Shown: positions 22,584-34,400, numbered from the stretch's first letter. The stretch is 44,691 nucleotides of DNA from Spirogloea muscicola (GCA_009602725.1 WELB01000022.1:659632-704322); one strand, 5' to 3'. The notes: generated by a model from the sequence alone, not told the origin. Numbers and translations: made by a program.

Positions 22584-23343
22584 CTAGCTTGTCTTCTGAG
22601 AGGCTAAGTCCACCTTATCCTTGACCTCAGATTTGCCGTTAGGCGTGACCTTCGAGGGTGGCCGGGACCCGGGCTTGTATGGACACGCCAAAGGCTCCCG
22701 CACTGGGGGCTTGTACTCCTTCCCTATCAAGCGATAGAGTTTGGACTGCAAGAAGCACCCAGCAAGGAGGCCCAACACTTGGCGGTTCAAGTCAGCTTGG
22801 GACAATGCTGACACAAGCCTTTGGCACAATGAAGTAGTTGTGTCAATCGCAACTGGACAATAAATGAGATGTGAAGACAGCAAGGTGCACATCGTGAAGC
22901 AACATGGCACGGCTATTGGGAGCTGGGGAAGGTGAGGCAGCCTCCAGGCATGCTCAGACTCAAGTGCATACATCCTTTGCTGACTCCCAGGTGTATAAAT
23001 TAGCGCCCAACATTGAGTGAGATGCTCGTCCATCAGAGCTTGACCTCATTGCGGCGTCGACCCTGCTCCACTTACAAGCGGCTGCTGCAGCTCGGATTGA
23101 CACTGTAGTAAGTGATGTAAAGATGCTGAGCTCCTCAGGCGCTCACCAGAACGAGGTCGACGATCTTGGGCAGGTAGCCCAGGAGGGGGAAGAGGAAGAA
23201 GGGCAGCAGGCAGGCCACGCACACCTGGCAGCGCCAGGCACAGGCGGGGCCAGCTCTCAGCCACAGGAGGCCACGGCGCAAGAGGGGCACGGCGCGGTCG
23301 TCCCGGGGCAAGGCGGGGTCGAGCTGCGCCCGGCTCTCACCAT
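22584..23343 (-). CDS. Small UPF0729/C18orf32-like membrane protein, 4 exons
   Basis: The exons are 23343-23341 (ATG only), 23224-23147, 23102-23076 and 22745-22584. The predicted protein is about 89 aa. It begins MVCVACLLPFFLFPLLGYLP, a cysteine-bearing hydrophobic N-terminus very like the MVC(I/V)PC start of UPF0729 (human C18orf32, 76 aa, ER/lipid-droplet associated). A short amphipathic region with KLYRLIGKEYKPPV follows, then a polar Lys/Ser/Pro tail. Support for the odd first exon is the exact ATG|GTGAGA donor at 23341/23340, the CCAG acceptor before GTGTGC, and the family-like N-terminus that results. Reading straight through the GC-rich stretch instead gives an ORF with no ATG. The family has no known enzyme activity. 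The divergent neighbour is the DRG2 fragment. Confidence 0.6.
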
Positions 23344-23511
23344 CTTGGCGGTCCCGACGGTCGCGGCGGCGTAATGAAACGGCGGATACGGCGGCGGCGG
23401 AGGCGGCGGCGGCGACGGCGGCGGCGGCGGCGGCGACGGCCGCTTGACGAGTACGAGATGGCTGACCCCTGGCTCGCGGCGTGGCTGGCGCTGAGCCGGC
23501 GGGGCGCGCAG

Positions 23512-23840
23512 AGTACCACCTGGGGCAGCTCAAGGCCAAGCTCGCGAAGCTGCGCACGCAGCTGCTGGAGCCGCCCAAGGTTGACGGCAATCCACGCCGA
23601 CGTTAACGTCGCCGCCTTCATGTAGCTCAGGCCGCAGCGGCAGCGCTTAGCTTGAGCTGCTGCAAGTCGTGGCCTTCCTGTGAGGCCACTGGCCGCCAGC
23701 GAGCGTCCATGCAACTCATCTAGCGCTGCGGCAATGGCGGTGGCTGTACTGCCGTGCTGCCAGGGCGCAGCGGGGGCGGGCGAGGGCTTCGAGGTGACCA
23801 AGTTCGGGCACGGGCGCGTCGCGCTCATCGGCTTCCCCAG
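23512..23840 (+). pseudogene. DRG2: DRG2-type GTPase fragment, truncated before the P-loop
   Basis: Two exons can be read. 23512-23579 encodes EYHLGQLKAKLAKLRTQLLE-PPK. 23764-23840 encodes GEGFEVTKFGHGRVALIGFP and ends at a GTGACC donor in phase 2. These are the conserved N-terminal helical region and the strand leading into G1 of developmentally regulated GTP-binding protein 2, a ribosome-associated TRAFAC GTPase. The next family segment would be SVGKST (P-loop). It is absent downstream, and the DRG2 N-terminus (start to KNKAT) is absent upstream, where only Gly/Arg-coding GGC runs are found. The rest of the gene (TGS domain and all G motifs) is not in the window. This is either a gene fragment or an assembly break in GC-rich sequence. 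Confidence 0.7.
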
Positions 23841-23956
23841 GTGACCGGCCGCAGCTCGGCCGCGCCCCTTGCCGTGATCTGCACGCCACAGTGACTTGAT
23901 TGCTCGCACGTCGGGTCGTCTCGCATGCTCAGTGCAGGTTTGCCACTGAAGGATAA

Positions 23957-23993
23957 GCTGGAAGCCAGGAAGCTCAAGTTCCTGGCTTCCAGC
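23957..23993. repeat. Perfect inverted repeat, 15-nt arms, 7-nt loop
   Basis: GCTGGAAGCCAGGAA at 23957-23971 pairs with TTCCTGGCTTCCAGC at 23979-23993 around GCTCAAG. It lies about 117 bp after the last DRG2-like exon and is followed by a degenerate CCCAAACCCCAAACCC tract (about 24007-24027). No gene overlaps it. Confidence 0.92.
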
Positions 23994-24242
23994 CTTAGAG
24001 AACCAGACCCCCAAACCCCAAACCCTTTGCTTGTGTAGCATGTTAAATCTGTGTTGCAGTCAAATGGTTGCACTTCTTAGGCAAGACTAGCTGTTGTGAC
24101 CGTAGCTTTCCAAGCTTCTTGAGGATGTGAGGTCGGGCTTAGGGCGCTTGCCCTGCAACCGCCGTCCAGCGACCTCTGCGTTGGCTGAGCCCTTTTGGCG
24201 CGTGCGCGCCACTCGCCGCTGTGTGGCGCCAGCGTGGGAAAN

Positions 24243-26006
24243 GCGCCGTCCCGTCTCGGCGGCGCTTCTCCTCCGGGCTCTCGCGACGGCGGCGGCGTCC
24301 GCCATGTCCACTACTTCGGGTCGTCGCCGCCGGGCAAGCCCGCCGCCACGGCGCCGACGTCGCCACCATGGCCGGCGCGGCCGCAGCAGCCCCTCCTCCA
24401 CCAGCAGGCGGCGGCCGCCGGGCAGCTGCAGCGGCTGCAGGCGCCTCCCGGCAGCCCGGGGGCCGCCAAGCTGCCCCAGCACGCTCTCGCCGGCTTCCGG
24501 ATGGCGGCCCGGCCTTCCTTCACCAAGGTGAGAGCCGCGCCAGCTGCACTACTGATGCCTCGGCCTTGGTAATAAACAACATAAGTATTAAAACTCTTAA
24601 GCAAATGGGCAATCAACCTGTGAACCAACTTAGGGACTCGTTGTAATCATCCCATTAGCAGGCCTCACAGGTAGCAGTGCATATGTTGTCTGCAGTCCCC
24701 TGGCAGAGTGTCAGCTTACGGAGCGAGTGTCCAATACGGCGAGGCTTCAAGGTAATACCTTGCAGCAGCATCACCCAAAAACTGCTGCTTCAATGTTCCG
24801 CCGGCTGTACCAGTAAGCCTAAGCAAAATCTGCCAGACAAAGGAGTCATGACCTTACAGTGGAGATCTATTGCTCTATGGCAGGCCAAAGGATGCAGACG
24901 ATCAATATGTGGTTGTGGTCTGCGACAGGCGGGTCTGCACAAGACCTCCCTTTTGCTTGACATGGGTCAAAGCTGAGGCACATTTGGCGATCGTCTGGTT
25001 CAGATTCCTTGCTTGTAGGATGTTGTTAAGGTCGTGATGACTGTAATGCTTCCACGGGTTTGTCAGCTGCACTTGCAAAGTTGCAGGCATATGCGCTCAG
25101 TGTTCTGGCTAGCTGTGCGTGTTTGCTTTCTCTTACTGTTCAGGTCAGGTTAGCATCCGAGCACGACCCAAGCTCCCTATACGACCTGTGCCGAAGATGG
25201 ATGAGGAACGACGCTGCACCGCGGCAAGGAGCCGTATGGACCCAAACCTCACACAACCCCCCCTTCAAAAACACAAAGAGCAGGCTTTGCCAGGCGCTCT
25301 TGACAGGAACACAGGGACTTGCTAGAAGTCTTCTCTTCTGCTGCATGTTCTTCACCCCTGAGTATGATTGGCTATATGTGCAGACTGGGTTTGCTTCTTG
25401 AGCATAATCGTAACATTGACATCTGAATGCCTGCTGACTTGCAGAGCATGCTAAGGGGTAGCCCTATGGCGCTGCCCAAGCCTTTGTCGATGGAGGACGA
25501 GCCTGACGATGCTCTGGAGCTTGGAAAAGCTGGCAGCTCCGATTCTTCCAGTCAGGTCTCCTATTCGCTTGTGCACGTGTTGTATTGAGTTGAATGGAAA
25601 ACAATGTTTGACTAGCTTTGCTTGATGGGTTCCACGCTCCCTCTCGTGATGCGCTATCCTTGTGTGTTTGGCAGCTTCCAAAGCCAGTGGAGGACATGAG
25701 TCCTGCGGAGCTCTTGCTGCATCAGATTGCAGGATTTCAGGCCACTCGCAGAAGGTCAAAAAGCCCTATGCTGACTTGAATCATCTCACAAAGGTTCCAG
25801 AAACTGGTGGCTGCATCATATCAAACAGCTGAGGAGCCTGGAGCAGCGGCTTGGTAAGATTCTTTGTGAGGCTTCCTCCCTGATCTGCTAAGAGATTGGT
25901 GTGCAGGTGTAAGGAGGAGCGAGCGAGGAGGATAGCGCGGTACCGCGTGCGGCTTGCTTCGCTGTTGCCGTCGGCCGTGGAGGGCCAGATGGCAGACGAC
26001 AGGTAG
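24243..26006 (+). CDS. LIN37: LIN37-like subunit of a MuvB/DREAM-type complex
   Basis: The exons are about 24243-24527 (start unresolved), 24696-24751, 25149-25233, 25445-25555, 25675-25754, 25794-25853 and 25907-26006. From exon 1 to the stop all phases agree. The diagnostic segment SLYDLCRRWMRND resembles the LIN37 signature LYPICRAWMRN. It is followed, as in LIN37, by a Pro/acidic stretch (LPKPLSMEDEPDD) and a basic helical C-terminus (CKEERARRIARYRVRLASLL). LIN37 belongs to the MuvB core that represses cell-cycle genes in animals; plants have DREAM-like complexes. The N-terminal region is Ala/Pro/Gln-rich and disordered. An N at 24242 precedes the open frame and no upstream in-frame ATG is visible, so the start is probably in or before the gap. 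The identification rests on a short motif plus layout. Confidence 0.58.
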
Positions 26007-26489
26007 CCTTGAGGCACTGCATTCCGGGTAGCTAGGGCTCCCGATTGCACAGGTGCTGCTAGTAACTACTCTTGCAGTTGCGACTGCAAGGCTCCTCCCT
26101 CCTTTCAGGCGAAGCATTGTGGAGGTGACTGGGCGAAGCCCTCTTATACCTTTCACAATGGCCCTTTGATGATTTCGCCTTGGCTGGTCCTGGCGCGTGG
26201 GACTGGTCGTGGAGCAATTTCGATGCGGGTGGAAGCCTTGCCGCACGGAGAAGTGCCGCTGGGCTGACCGCATGCACAGCCACCACCTTCACCCCAGTGG
26301 GCCGTTACTGTCTCGGTCGTCACTTTCCTCGCTCGGGCCGACCTGGCTTTCATGCTCCCTGTTGCATCTTTGGGGCTCGCAGTCCCAGCGCCAGCCCCAC
26401 TGAGGCTAGCCTTTGACAACCATCGCCACTTCTCTGAAAGGGACTCTCTCTATAGTCTGCATTGCCCCCAAAGCTCTTGCAAAGGGCCC

Positions 26490-26695
26490 GAGGGCTGTGA
26501 AAAGCCAAGCCCACAACAGACTGAACAAGGTCCAGAGGAGCCAGACAGCGTAGAGACCATCAAAAGAGAGAAGAAGCTCTATCAACAGGGGCGAGGGCTG
26601 TGACAAACCAGTCCACAACATTCATGAGCAAAGTCCAATGGAGCCGGAAAACGTAAAGAAGACCACCAAGGGAAGAGCCGTTTCCTTCTTCAAAG
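26490..26695 (+). repeat. Imperfect 103-bp tandem repeat, two units
   Basis: Unit 1 starts at 26490 and unit 2 at 26593. Both begin GAGGGCTGTGA, then share an A/C-rich step with CCACAAC, an AAGGTCC/AAAGTCC step, GGAGCC and a purine-rich end. Related sequence (ACAAGGTCCAATGG, with a GGCTGTGAAAGGCC-like core on the opposite strand) recurs near 39790-39840. The units therefore seem to be diverged members of the dispersed family. Confidence 0.65.
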
Positions 26696-26752
26696 TGTCC
26701 GGGAAGTGCCCAAACAAACATGACCACATATATAAAGGATGGTCGTTCAGGA

Positions 26753-26935
26753 ACCTCTAGTCTTGAGTACCTTTCTCGCGTAGAAGAAGCTCTTCCATTG
26801 TAAGGCAATGACTGTGAGAGGCCAGCCCAAAGGGAAAGTACGATGTCTGAAAGGGGGAAGAAGCAAAGAGTACAAAACCACTCTCCGTGACTTCTGCGAG
26901 TGGCGGTCCATGGCCCACGCCTTGCATCTGCGTAC
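26753..26935 (+). repeat. Dispersed short element, copy 2
   Basis: The core CTCTTCCATTGTAAGGCAAT runs directly into GACTGTGAGAGGCCAGCCC at 26791-26829. It is clearly homologous to the minus-strand copy at 35265-35520. Homology continues past the core: both would encode a similar short peptide starting M(T/A)VRGQPKG, and both keep a GA-TTCCTG/GACTTCTG-type block about 95 bp downstream. The short ORF is probably incidental. Confidence 0.7.
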
Positions 26936-28172
26936 TGGCCGAGCTCTAGCTGCAGCCTCTGGCTTTCGTGAAGGGGCTGCTTTCCGGCGTCTACTTGCGG
27001 CTGCTGACTAGAGGTTACTATGTGTCCATCCTTCGTGATACTTGCTTAATCGTGTTCATGCGTTCCGCTCAATAACCTTTAGTCTGCAAGTGCAGGTTAT
27101 GTTAAGTAGACGGCGGAAACGCGTCGCCCTATCGGAACCAGGAGGCAGCATCCAAGGCGCAGCCAGCCCGCAAGTGGACAGCAAATGCCAGAAAAGTGGC
27201 AAGCGGCACCCCATGGATTCCTCGCGGTCCAGGTTTGGAAGATCCGTCAACCGGACCAACGGCCTGCTAGCCGTCCGATGCAAATTTTTCCGATCAGAGC
27301 CGTCCAAGTTGGGCCTTGTGTCCGCTCGCCACAGATTAAGCCGCGGCGCCGGTCAACGCGGTGCATGCCACGTGTGCCGTGTCGCTGGTCATCACATGAG
27401 CGCCAAGTGGCGGGCAGTTGGCTCCTGCCGCAGGGGGAGCCTCCCGCGCTGCTCCTCCCGCCCTGATTCATCTTTTTAACGCCTGAACTTTTATCCTTTC
27501 ACTCACTAATGAGATCTGTTTGGCGCTGACCCGTGATTCCAGATCGGGTCAGCTGAGCAGGCAGGCGATGTACATCCGTGATGAGCTAGCTTGTCTTTTC
27601 TACTTGGCCACTCAGTTCCCTCATCAGTCAATACATGTCTTCTTTCCTCCGGCTGGCGACTCATGCGAGCAGAGGGTGGGTTACACACGACTTGCTCTGG
27701 GAACCTTCGGCGCAACAAGGGAGAAAGCGGGACTTGGCCCATTGTGCTGCATGCGTTGGCATCAGCTTAGCGTTGTTCTGTGTGGGTTCAGAGATAAACT
27801 TGGATCCCACAGATAACCTCGATCCTACAGCTTGTGTGGGCGCCAATATGCAAGAAGTAGGCGAAGATGAGCGCAGTGCTGCCAGCCAAGCGGGGGCACC
27901 GGCATGGACTACACGACAGCTACCTGAGATACTGAGCTACATTGCAATGGCCACTGGCACATGGCCGGCGAAAGAGAAGGGAGAGCCTCGCCCCTCGGAG
28001 CAGGTCGAGCAGCGGCGTTGTGCACGCTGGCGCCATATAATTGCTGGCGCTGGACGGGGCTCTGCCTTCTCTCAGCCGTAACCACGCCTGTCGTTGGCGA
28101 CTTCGCCCCAGCACTACCCTGAATTGACGACATTCCGCTCTTGCATGGTCGCGACGCCGGCAGCGCTGAGAA

Positions 28173-29106
28173 CTAGGGAACTGGCGGCCAGGGGAACGGG
28201 GACGACCCGCGGCTGGAGTCGCCGAAGGTGCCATGGTGGGGCTCGCTGCCGCTGCCGCTGCCGTTGGGGGACTGAGGCACTGTGGCAGCATTGAGATGGA
28301 AGGAGAGCCCCGCGGCGGCAGCAACAGCAACGGCGTAAGTCCCAGAAGCGAAGGTGAATGGCAGGCTGGGGAGGCGGCGCAGGCGGTCCAGCGCCGCCGC
28401 CGAGGACGGCGACGGCAGCGGCGACGAGTTGGGCTCCAGCACCAGCGGCACGGGGTCGTAGCAGATGGGCGGCGGCGGGCGGCCGGCGGCGCGGGCAGCC
28501 GCCGCCGCGNNNNNNNNNNNNNNNNNNNNNNNNNNNNNNNNNNNNNNNNNNNNNNNNNNNNNNNNNNNNNNNNNNNNNNNNNNNNNNNNNNNNNNNNNNN
28601 NNNNNNNNNNNNNNNNNNNNNNNNNNNNNNNNNNNNNNNNNNNNNNNNNNNNNNNNNNNNNNNNNNNNNNNNNNNNNNNNNNNNNNNNNNNNNNNNNNNN
28701 NNNNNNNNNNNNNNNNNNNNNNNNNNNNNNNNNNNNNNNNNNNNNNNNNNNNNNNNNNNNNNNNNNNNNNNNNNNNNNNNNNNNNNNNNNNNNNNNNNNN
28801 NNNNNNNNNNNNNNNNNNNNNNNNNNNNNNNNNNNNNNNNNNNNNNNNNNNNNNNNNNNNNNNNNNNNNNNNNNNNNNNNNNNNNNNNNNNNNNNNNNNN
28901 NNNNNNNNNNNNNNNNNNNNNNNNNNNNNNNNNNNNNNNNNNNNNNNNNNNNNNNNNNNNNNNNNNNNNNNNNNNNNNNNNNNNNNNNNNNNNNNNNNNN
29001 NNNNNNNNNNNNNNNNNNNNNNNNNNNNNNNNNNNNNNNNNNNCGGCTGGCCGCCGCCCGTGGGGGCGGGCAGCTGGGCGCGGGGGCGCGGCGCGGCGGC
29101 CGCCAT
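28173..29106 (-). CDS. Possible GC-rich gene interrupted by an assembly gap
   Basis: An ATG at 29106 opens an Ala/Pro-rich segment (MAAAAPRPRAQLPAPTGGG) that enters the gap at 29043. Beyond the gap (28509 leftward) one frame stays open to a stop at 28173, with segments PPPICYDPVPLVLEPNSS, LDRLRRLPSLPF and a Gly/Ser/Pro-rich end (SPFPWPPVP). Because the gap length is unknown, the two sides cannot be joined in frame. I recognise no family. The coding call rests on composition only and could be wrong. Confidence 0.3.
28510..29043. other. Assembly gap (run of N)
   Basis: There are 534 consecutive N. The flanks are CG-rich with GCCGCC runs, as is typical for sequencing drop-out. ORFs reported across it are artefacts of N read as open frame. 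Confidence 1.
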
Positions 29107-29440
29107 GAAATGAATGAATGCGGCCGCTGATGCTTATATAGCTGCTGTGAAAGCCGGCCAGGTGCATAGAGGGTATTCAGTGACCAAATTGGCGGAGCCA
29201 CATGGCGGGAAGGGGGAACTGAGGAGGGGAGGGAAGGCAAACAGCCGCGTGGGGCGGGGCGGGGAGGGGGCCGTACGGTCCCGTGGCGTACGGCCACGCC
29301 CGCCCAAGCGGGCCACCGCGTCGGCTCGCCGCGCGGCGCGGGACGGCGGGACTTGCTCCCCGCCGTTAGTGCGCCGTTTGCGCAACGGGGAAGGGCCCGC
29401 GCGCCGATCCGATTCTCGTGGAGGTCGGATTCTTCTCCTC

Positions 29441-29497
29441 GGGGGCCCGCTTGACGGGGGCCCGCTTGACGGCGGGGGCCCCCCGGCTTGACGGCGG
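29441..29497 (+). repeat. Short GC-rich direct repeats
   Basis: The block GGGGGCCCGCTTGACG occurs twice in succession. A diverged third copy (GGGGCCCCCCGGCTTGACGG) follows at once. Function unknown; the arrangement suggests slippage in GC-rich DNA. Confidence 0.8.
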
Positions 29498-30231
29498 CCG
29501 GCTCCCTTCCCCGACCGGCTCCCCGCGCCGCCGGCGGGCCCGGCGCTTGCGGCGAAAGGCCGCGCAGGTGCCCGCAGAGGACTCTCGTCTCCCCCTCCCC
29601 CCAGCCGGGACAGCGACACCCTGAACCCCCTCCCCTCTGGTCACCGCGGCGTCCTCTCCGGGCCCCGTCAACGCGGCGCGCCGCGCCAGGACGCGCAGCC
29701 CGCGGCCAAGCCGGCCCACGTGCGACGCGGCGCACGCGCTTGTGAACCTCAAGGACTGACGTCACCTGAGCGGGCGCGGCCAAAGCTTCACTGCCGTCAC
29801 ACCGGACTGGGCGGCAGGGGCGCGTCCCTTAACGGCCTGCTTAGCCATTAGTTGCCGGGTCGCGGCCGATAGCCCCGTCCGAGGGTTCGGGAGGGGGGCG
29901 GGCGCGAAGCCCGCGGCGTGTCACCGGCAACTTGTCGCTACGGGAATAGCGCGGGCTGCGGTACGACGTCGCCTCCCTGAGGTTTCACCGTGTCCGCGCC
30001 AGCAAGGGCCCTGCTGGCCCGACCACCCCCCAGAGTCCGCCTGAGGCGCCGCAGAGTCAACATCCCACCGCCAGCTGGCCCCGCACGCGGTGCGCTAGCA
30101 GGCGGGGGCGGAGACGAGGCGGAGGGCTCGCCCATTGAGGAGAGGCGCGTTGGCGCTTCCCCTTGTTGGCCCCTTAGCCTTTGTCGAGGGAAGAACCTGT
30201 GACGAGGCTCGACGGCTCGACGGCTATCTCA

Positions 30232-30396
<165 letters not shown>

Positions 30397-30479
30397 TTAG
30401 CCAGCCCATTACCCCGTTACCAGGACACTAGTAAGGCTACTTATTGGCCTCCCTTCCACTTTCGTGCACACCGCGCGCC

Positions 30480-30905
30480 TTCTTCTCTTTTCCTGGGCTG
30501 GCCTCTCCCAGCCACCGCCCTCTCGTGGAACCATCTCTCGTTCTTCCGCGTGGGCTGGCCGGGGGGCCGAGATGGAAACTGGAAAGACCACGCTTTCCAT
30601 TGCCGTTTGTTCACTCCTTTCTCCTCTGCGCACTCGTCTTTCTGGGCCAATCACATCGCCCTCTACGGGGATTGTATATCCCCGTGGGCTGGCCTCTCAC
30701 AGCCATTGCGTTACGTGCAAAGTCGAGCTGTTTATTTCTCCCAGAAGTGAGCCGATGGCCATGAAAGGCCAGCCCATAAAGGACGGTCGAGGGCAGAAGG
30801 GGGCTGGAGACAGCAAAACCACATATCTATGCAAGTGGCTCGGCGATTGGGTGCTCCATAATCCCTAGTCAGCAGCCGCAAGTCAGAGTAGCTTGCAGAA
30901 GAAGA
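30480..30905. repeat. Cluster of dispersed short elements
   Basis: At least three cores lie within 300 bp. GGGCTGGCCTCTCCCAGCC is at 30498-30516. GGGCTGGCCTCTCACAGCC, followed by ATTGCGTTAC, is at 30687-30715. In the opposite sense, ATGGCCATGAAAGGCCAGCCC is at 30755-30775, followed by a tail near 30835-30895 that matches copy 1 (GGGTGCTCC.., AGCAGCCGCAAGTCAGAG). In the first core the stem is GGCTGG/CCAGCC, a fully paired version of the hairpin seen elsewhere. A further GGGCTGGCC sits at 30552. Confidence 0.7.
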
Positions 30906-31412
30906 TGCGCGCAGTGGGCATGGAATGGCTGGAGGCCATTTAAAGCCAATCCGCTGGTCTGACAGGATGGGCCTACATGCAGGGGAGCCCTATGCTAAGG
31001 GGTCTGGAGGTGAGTGTGCGAAAGCCAGCCGAAGGAGGACTCCAGTATCCACGAGCGAGTACATGGAAGACCGACAAGGCAACTTGGGAAGCCGGACACC
31101 ACTACGGAAGTCAGTGGCCGGGCTTTGTGGGCTCAGCACACTGATGACTAGCCAAAGCTTGGGAGCGCTGCAAGCATAGCAATAGCCGCACTCTTTCACA
31201 AACAACTAACGCCTGCAGCGCGCGCCTACGCAAAGCACAGCTCGAGTCTGGCATGCAGGCGTGCACTCTGAGCAGGCCTTCCGCAGCTGCTTCCTGTTCT
31301 GACAAGCGCGGTTTGACAGGGAAGGGCCAGAAGGTGACCAGACATGCCACTTCGCCGTGGATGCAAAGCAAATGTATGTACAATGTTCGATACACCAGGC
31401 TACATAGCACGC

Positions 31413-34400
31413 TCAGTCAGCGGTTAAGAAGCTTCGGACGTTCAGCAACACCCCTTTGTTGTAAGGATTCTTGAATGTCTTAAGAGAAAATGGACGACCT
31501 GCCACATTACAGCACTGTACTTAGGGGAGGCATCCGTGAAGATGGCACGATGGAGCTAGATTTAAATGGATGGACTGCTCAAAACATACCTGGTCTTGGC
31601 AGGCCCTCGGTGTAGAACTCTGGGTGCTTCTCCCAGTGTACCTGTACAGGTCATTGACTGCATGAGCCTTCACTGCTATGAATGTCATTGGTTGCGCAGA
31701 ATACCTGCAGTGAAGCATCAGTCCTGCTGAGTCCTGTTGAGTCAAGGGCAAAGTGAGGCTGTGAGCATACAGACGGTGGATTTTCGGAGTTGATAACATT
31801 CGTAGGACAAAGCTGGCCCCCACACTCACCCATTCATGCGTGGTCAGATTAACCAGCACAAGGTAGCAGTGCATGATCAGCAGCGGTACCTGTGCCACGG
31901 ATCGACTGCATGCACCAGTAAGCGCCCAAGAAAGGGCTAACCTTGTCATGGTACCCATGTGCATAGCAAATATTGACAGTGCTATTTACTGACAAGCTTC
32001 AGATTAGCAGGAGCTCCGAGGAGCTCCGAGCTCTGTAATATGAGCAGTGGAGGACTAGCCTACCTCCCATAATATCTGGATGAGTCCAAAGCAAGTCATG
32101 GACACCAACCAAGGTTCACTAATCAGGGCCTGCAAGAAAGCCACACATCGACTTCACTGAGAATGGCGTACAAATCTGTAGCCACTAACTGCCCTGTATT
32201 TGGTCAGGTCAAGTCTCCTGTATGAAATTTACGATATTGCAAGACACCCGTCCAAAGAATGATTGCTATTGTCAAGGCATGCTTGTAAAGCCAAGCAACA
32301 AGCACAAATTACACAGATTCGATATTGTGGCAATGCCATAGATCAGATAGGATAATTTCGGAGCTACTTGGTAGTGCATAGGAAAACCCTATCATGCTGT
32401 ACCAGACACAAAACAAATTTCGAGTGCTTACATGAGTAAAAGAAAGCCAGAGCTGCTCAACATCTCCCACTGCCAAGGTTTCAACACCAGCACATCAGAA
32501 TAGCACTCATTAGAAGGGCAATAATAAACACCAACCAAAGTGACGAACTTGCACTGCGGCTCACCCGGCCCAAAGGACATGCGGTCTGCTGCGGACACGC
32601 CCATCAACTGCTTCTTCTTCATATCTGCAAGCACTCTGCTTAAAAGGTCAGACAGCTGCTGGTGCTTCACAAGAGCCTAGAGGCAGGGACCATTGAGAAA
32701 TTCAAACACTCATACTCATGCCTGCTATGGCAACAGCAGCAGTCAGTGACAGCATGCAAATGTAATTTCACGATGAAACAACTTTCTTAGGTGGATCTCA
32801 AAGTAACCCTGAAGATTCTGCTAGTCTGTAGTACTTACAATCCAACGAACAAGATGCAAAGGAGACCTGAGCACAGGCGAATGCTGCCAGCATGGCCAGA
32901 AATGATCGATGATTTCTACGACCTGATCCACAGGTGTCAAATATCAGGACAACAGAAATCCACTGAAAGGCTCAGACGCAGAGGCCAAGCAGAAGAATGG
33001 TATACAAGAGCTATCAGCCACAGAGCTCCTTCCAGCTTGAAAGGAGTGCTGTGACTGGTGAGGCCAGCAATACAAATGATGATCAGAAAAGTCAGAGAAG
33101 CACCTACACAGTTGGCGATGGCTGGGCAGTGGTGGTCGAAGCGCTCAGTGCAATGTTCGCACTTCCAGCAGTGCCAGGAGCGGAGCTTGAAGGGGGCCTG
33201 TTGGATAAGCAGCCAGTATACATTTCCGCCACGGTTTGAGAGGTCAACCAGGCAAAGGCGTGGTTCTGCACGATTTATCCGTGAACTTCAGTTTTCTTAT
33301 GGACAGCTTCACCAATCAAACAGGGTGCCATTGTCAAGATGATGAGAAGCATCGGACTGAGACCAGAGGCTTACTTGACACGCAGAGCAGTAAGTTGGCG
33401 GCGTATAATAATGCTGCTGGTAGTTAGGCCACTGCTGCGGAGGTGAATGCTCACTCGTTGACAGGGTAGGACCTGTCAAAGATTGGGGAGTCACCTCTGC
33501 AGCACCTCCTGGATCAGCCGACAAGTGAGGACCAAGCCCTGCCTCACAATCACTCGCCGCCGATTGACAGGCCTGCGTGACACAAAGTAAGCACCTCATC
33601 AACATTGGCAGACGAATTTATCAGACAAGCCAGCCCATGATAACTGTCGCCATTTGGCTGTGGTGTATCAAGCTACTGGTACTTAAAAGAGTCTTCAAAC
33701 TGGTACTAATAAGAGAGTTGTAAAATCAACCTGGCGAGACTCTCCAGCAACCAGGGATTCCAGCTCCGAAGAAGTCTTCGAATTGTTATGAAGTGCATCT
33801 GCATCTAATTTGCAGAGCTCCAAGTCAAGCTGCTTGGCTGGGGCCTTTTGCACCCTGCCAGGATCGCTGCGAAGTGCCCTGCATGACAGTGATCACCATC
33901 ACATCAGCCGGCTTTACACAAGGGCCGAAATGAGGAGCGCCCCCGGGTCATGTTGGGATTATGATGAGAAGGTGCAGTGGATATGGTCTGTAGGTACATC
34001 CAGTACTATCTGCTCAGATAATTATCCGCTGCCCAATGATCTCGAGCAATTTCTAAATCATGGCCGGAGGTAAACCTAATCAGTCTTCCTCTGAGTCGGT
34101 ACTACCATCACAGAGTAGTGGTCTGCTGACACCCTTTGAGATTAAGGTGACATGAACATTTACACTAACAAACCTGGCAAATGTCACGACGAGAGCAGCG
34201 GCACTGGTGCAGAAGACAACGGAGTTGGCCACGGCAACCTCTGCGAAGGATCAGAAATTCTTTGAGGAATGCACTCTTCTCAATGATGCCCAGAAAGCTT
34301 GCACCAAATCAAGTCATTAAGATTGTGGTGATTAGCATATCGCTCCTAGAATTGACTTGGGGGGACACAAAGTGGGTGGTAAGCTAATTACAATATCAGA

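Larger units (their letters stand above)
26007..28113. other. Gene-poor stretch with repeat copies
   Basis: No exon chain with consistent splice phase was found. 26490-26695 holds a two-unit imperfect tandem repeat and 26753-26935 a copy of the dispersed element. ORFs between 27.1 and 28.1 kb are short, overlap on several frames and have no recognisable motif. The one at 27635-28081 (+) is the longest, and I see no domain in it. Confidence 0.5.

Noticed and set aside
23374-23625. Plus-strand Arg-rich ORF starting at an ATG
   Set aside because: Artefact of a GGC repeat. The frame used by the DRG2-like exon is different and has a stop just upstream.
26808-27011. Small plus-strand ORF starting MTVRGQPKG
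   Set aside because: It lies inside a dispersed repeat copy. The similar peptide at the 35.4-kb copy reflects shared DNA, and the frames decay quickly.
28233-29783. Long ORFs spanning the N run on both strands
   Set aside because: N codons cannot be stops, so the apparent length is meaningless.
29134-29783. Overlapping GC-rich ORFs on both strands
   Set aside because: Composition-driven, mutually exclusive, and without recognisable motifs or splice partners.
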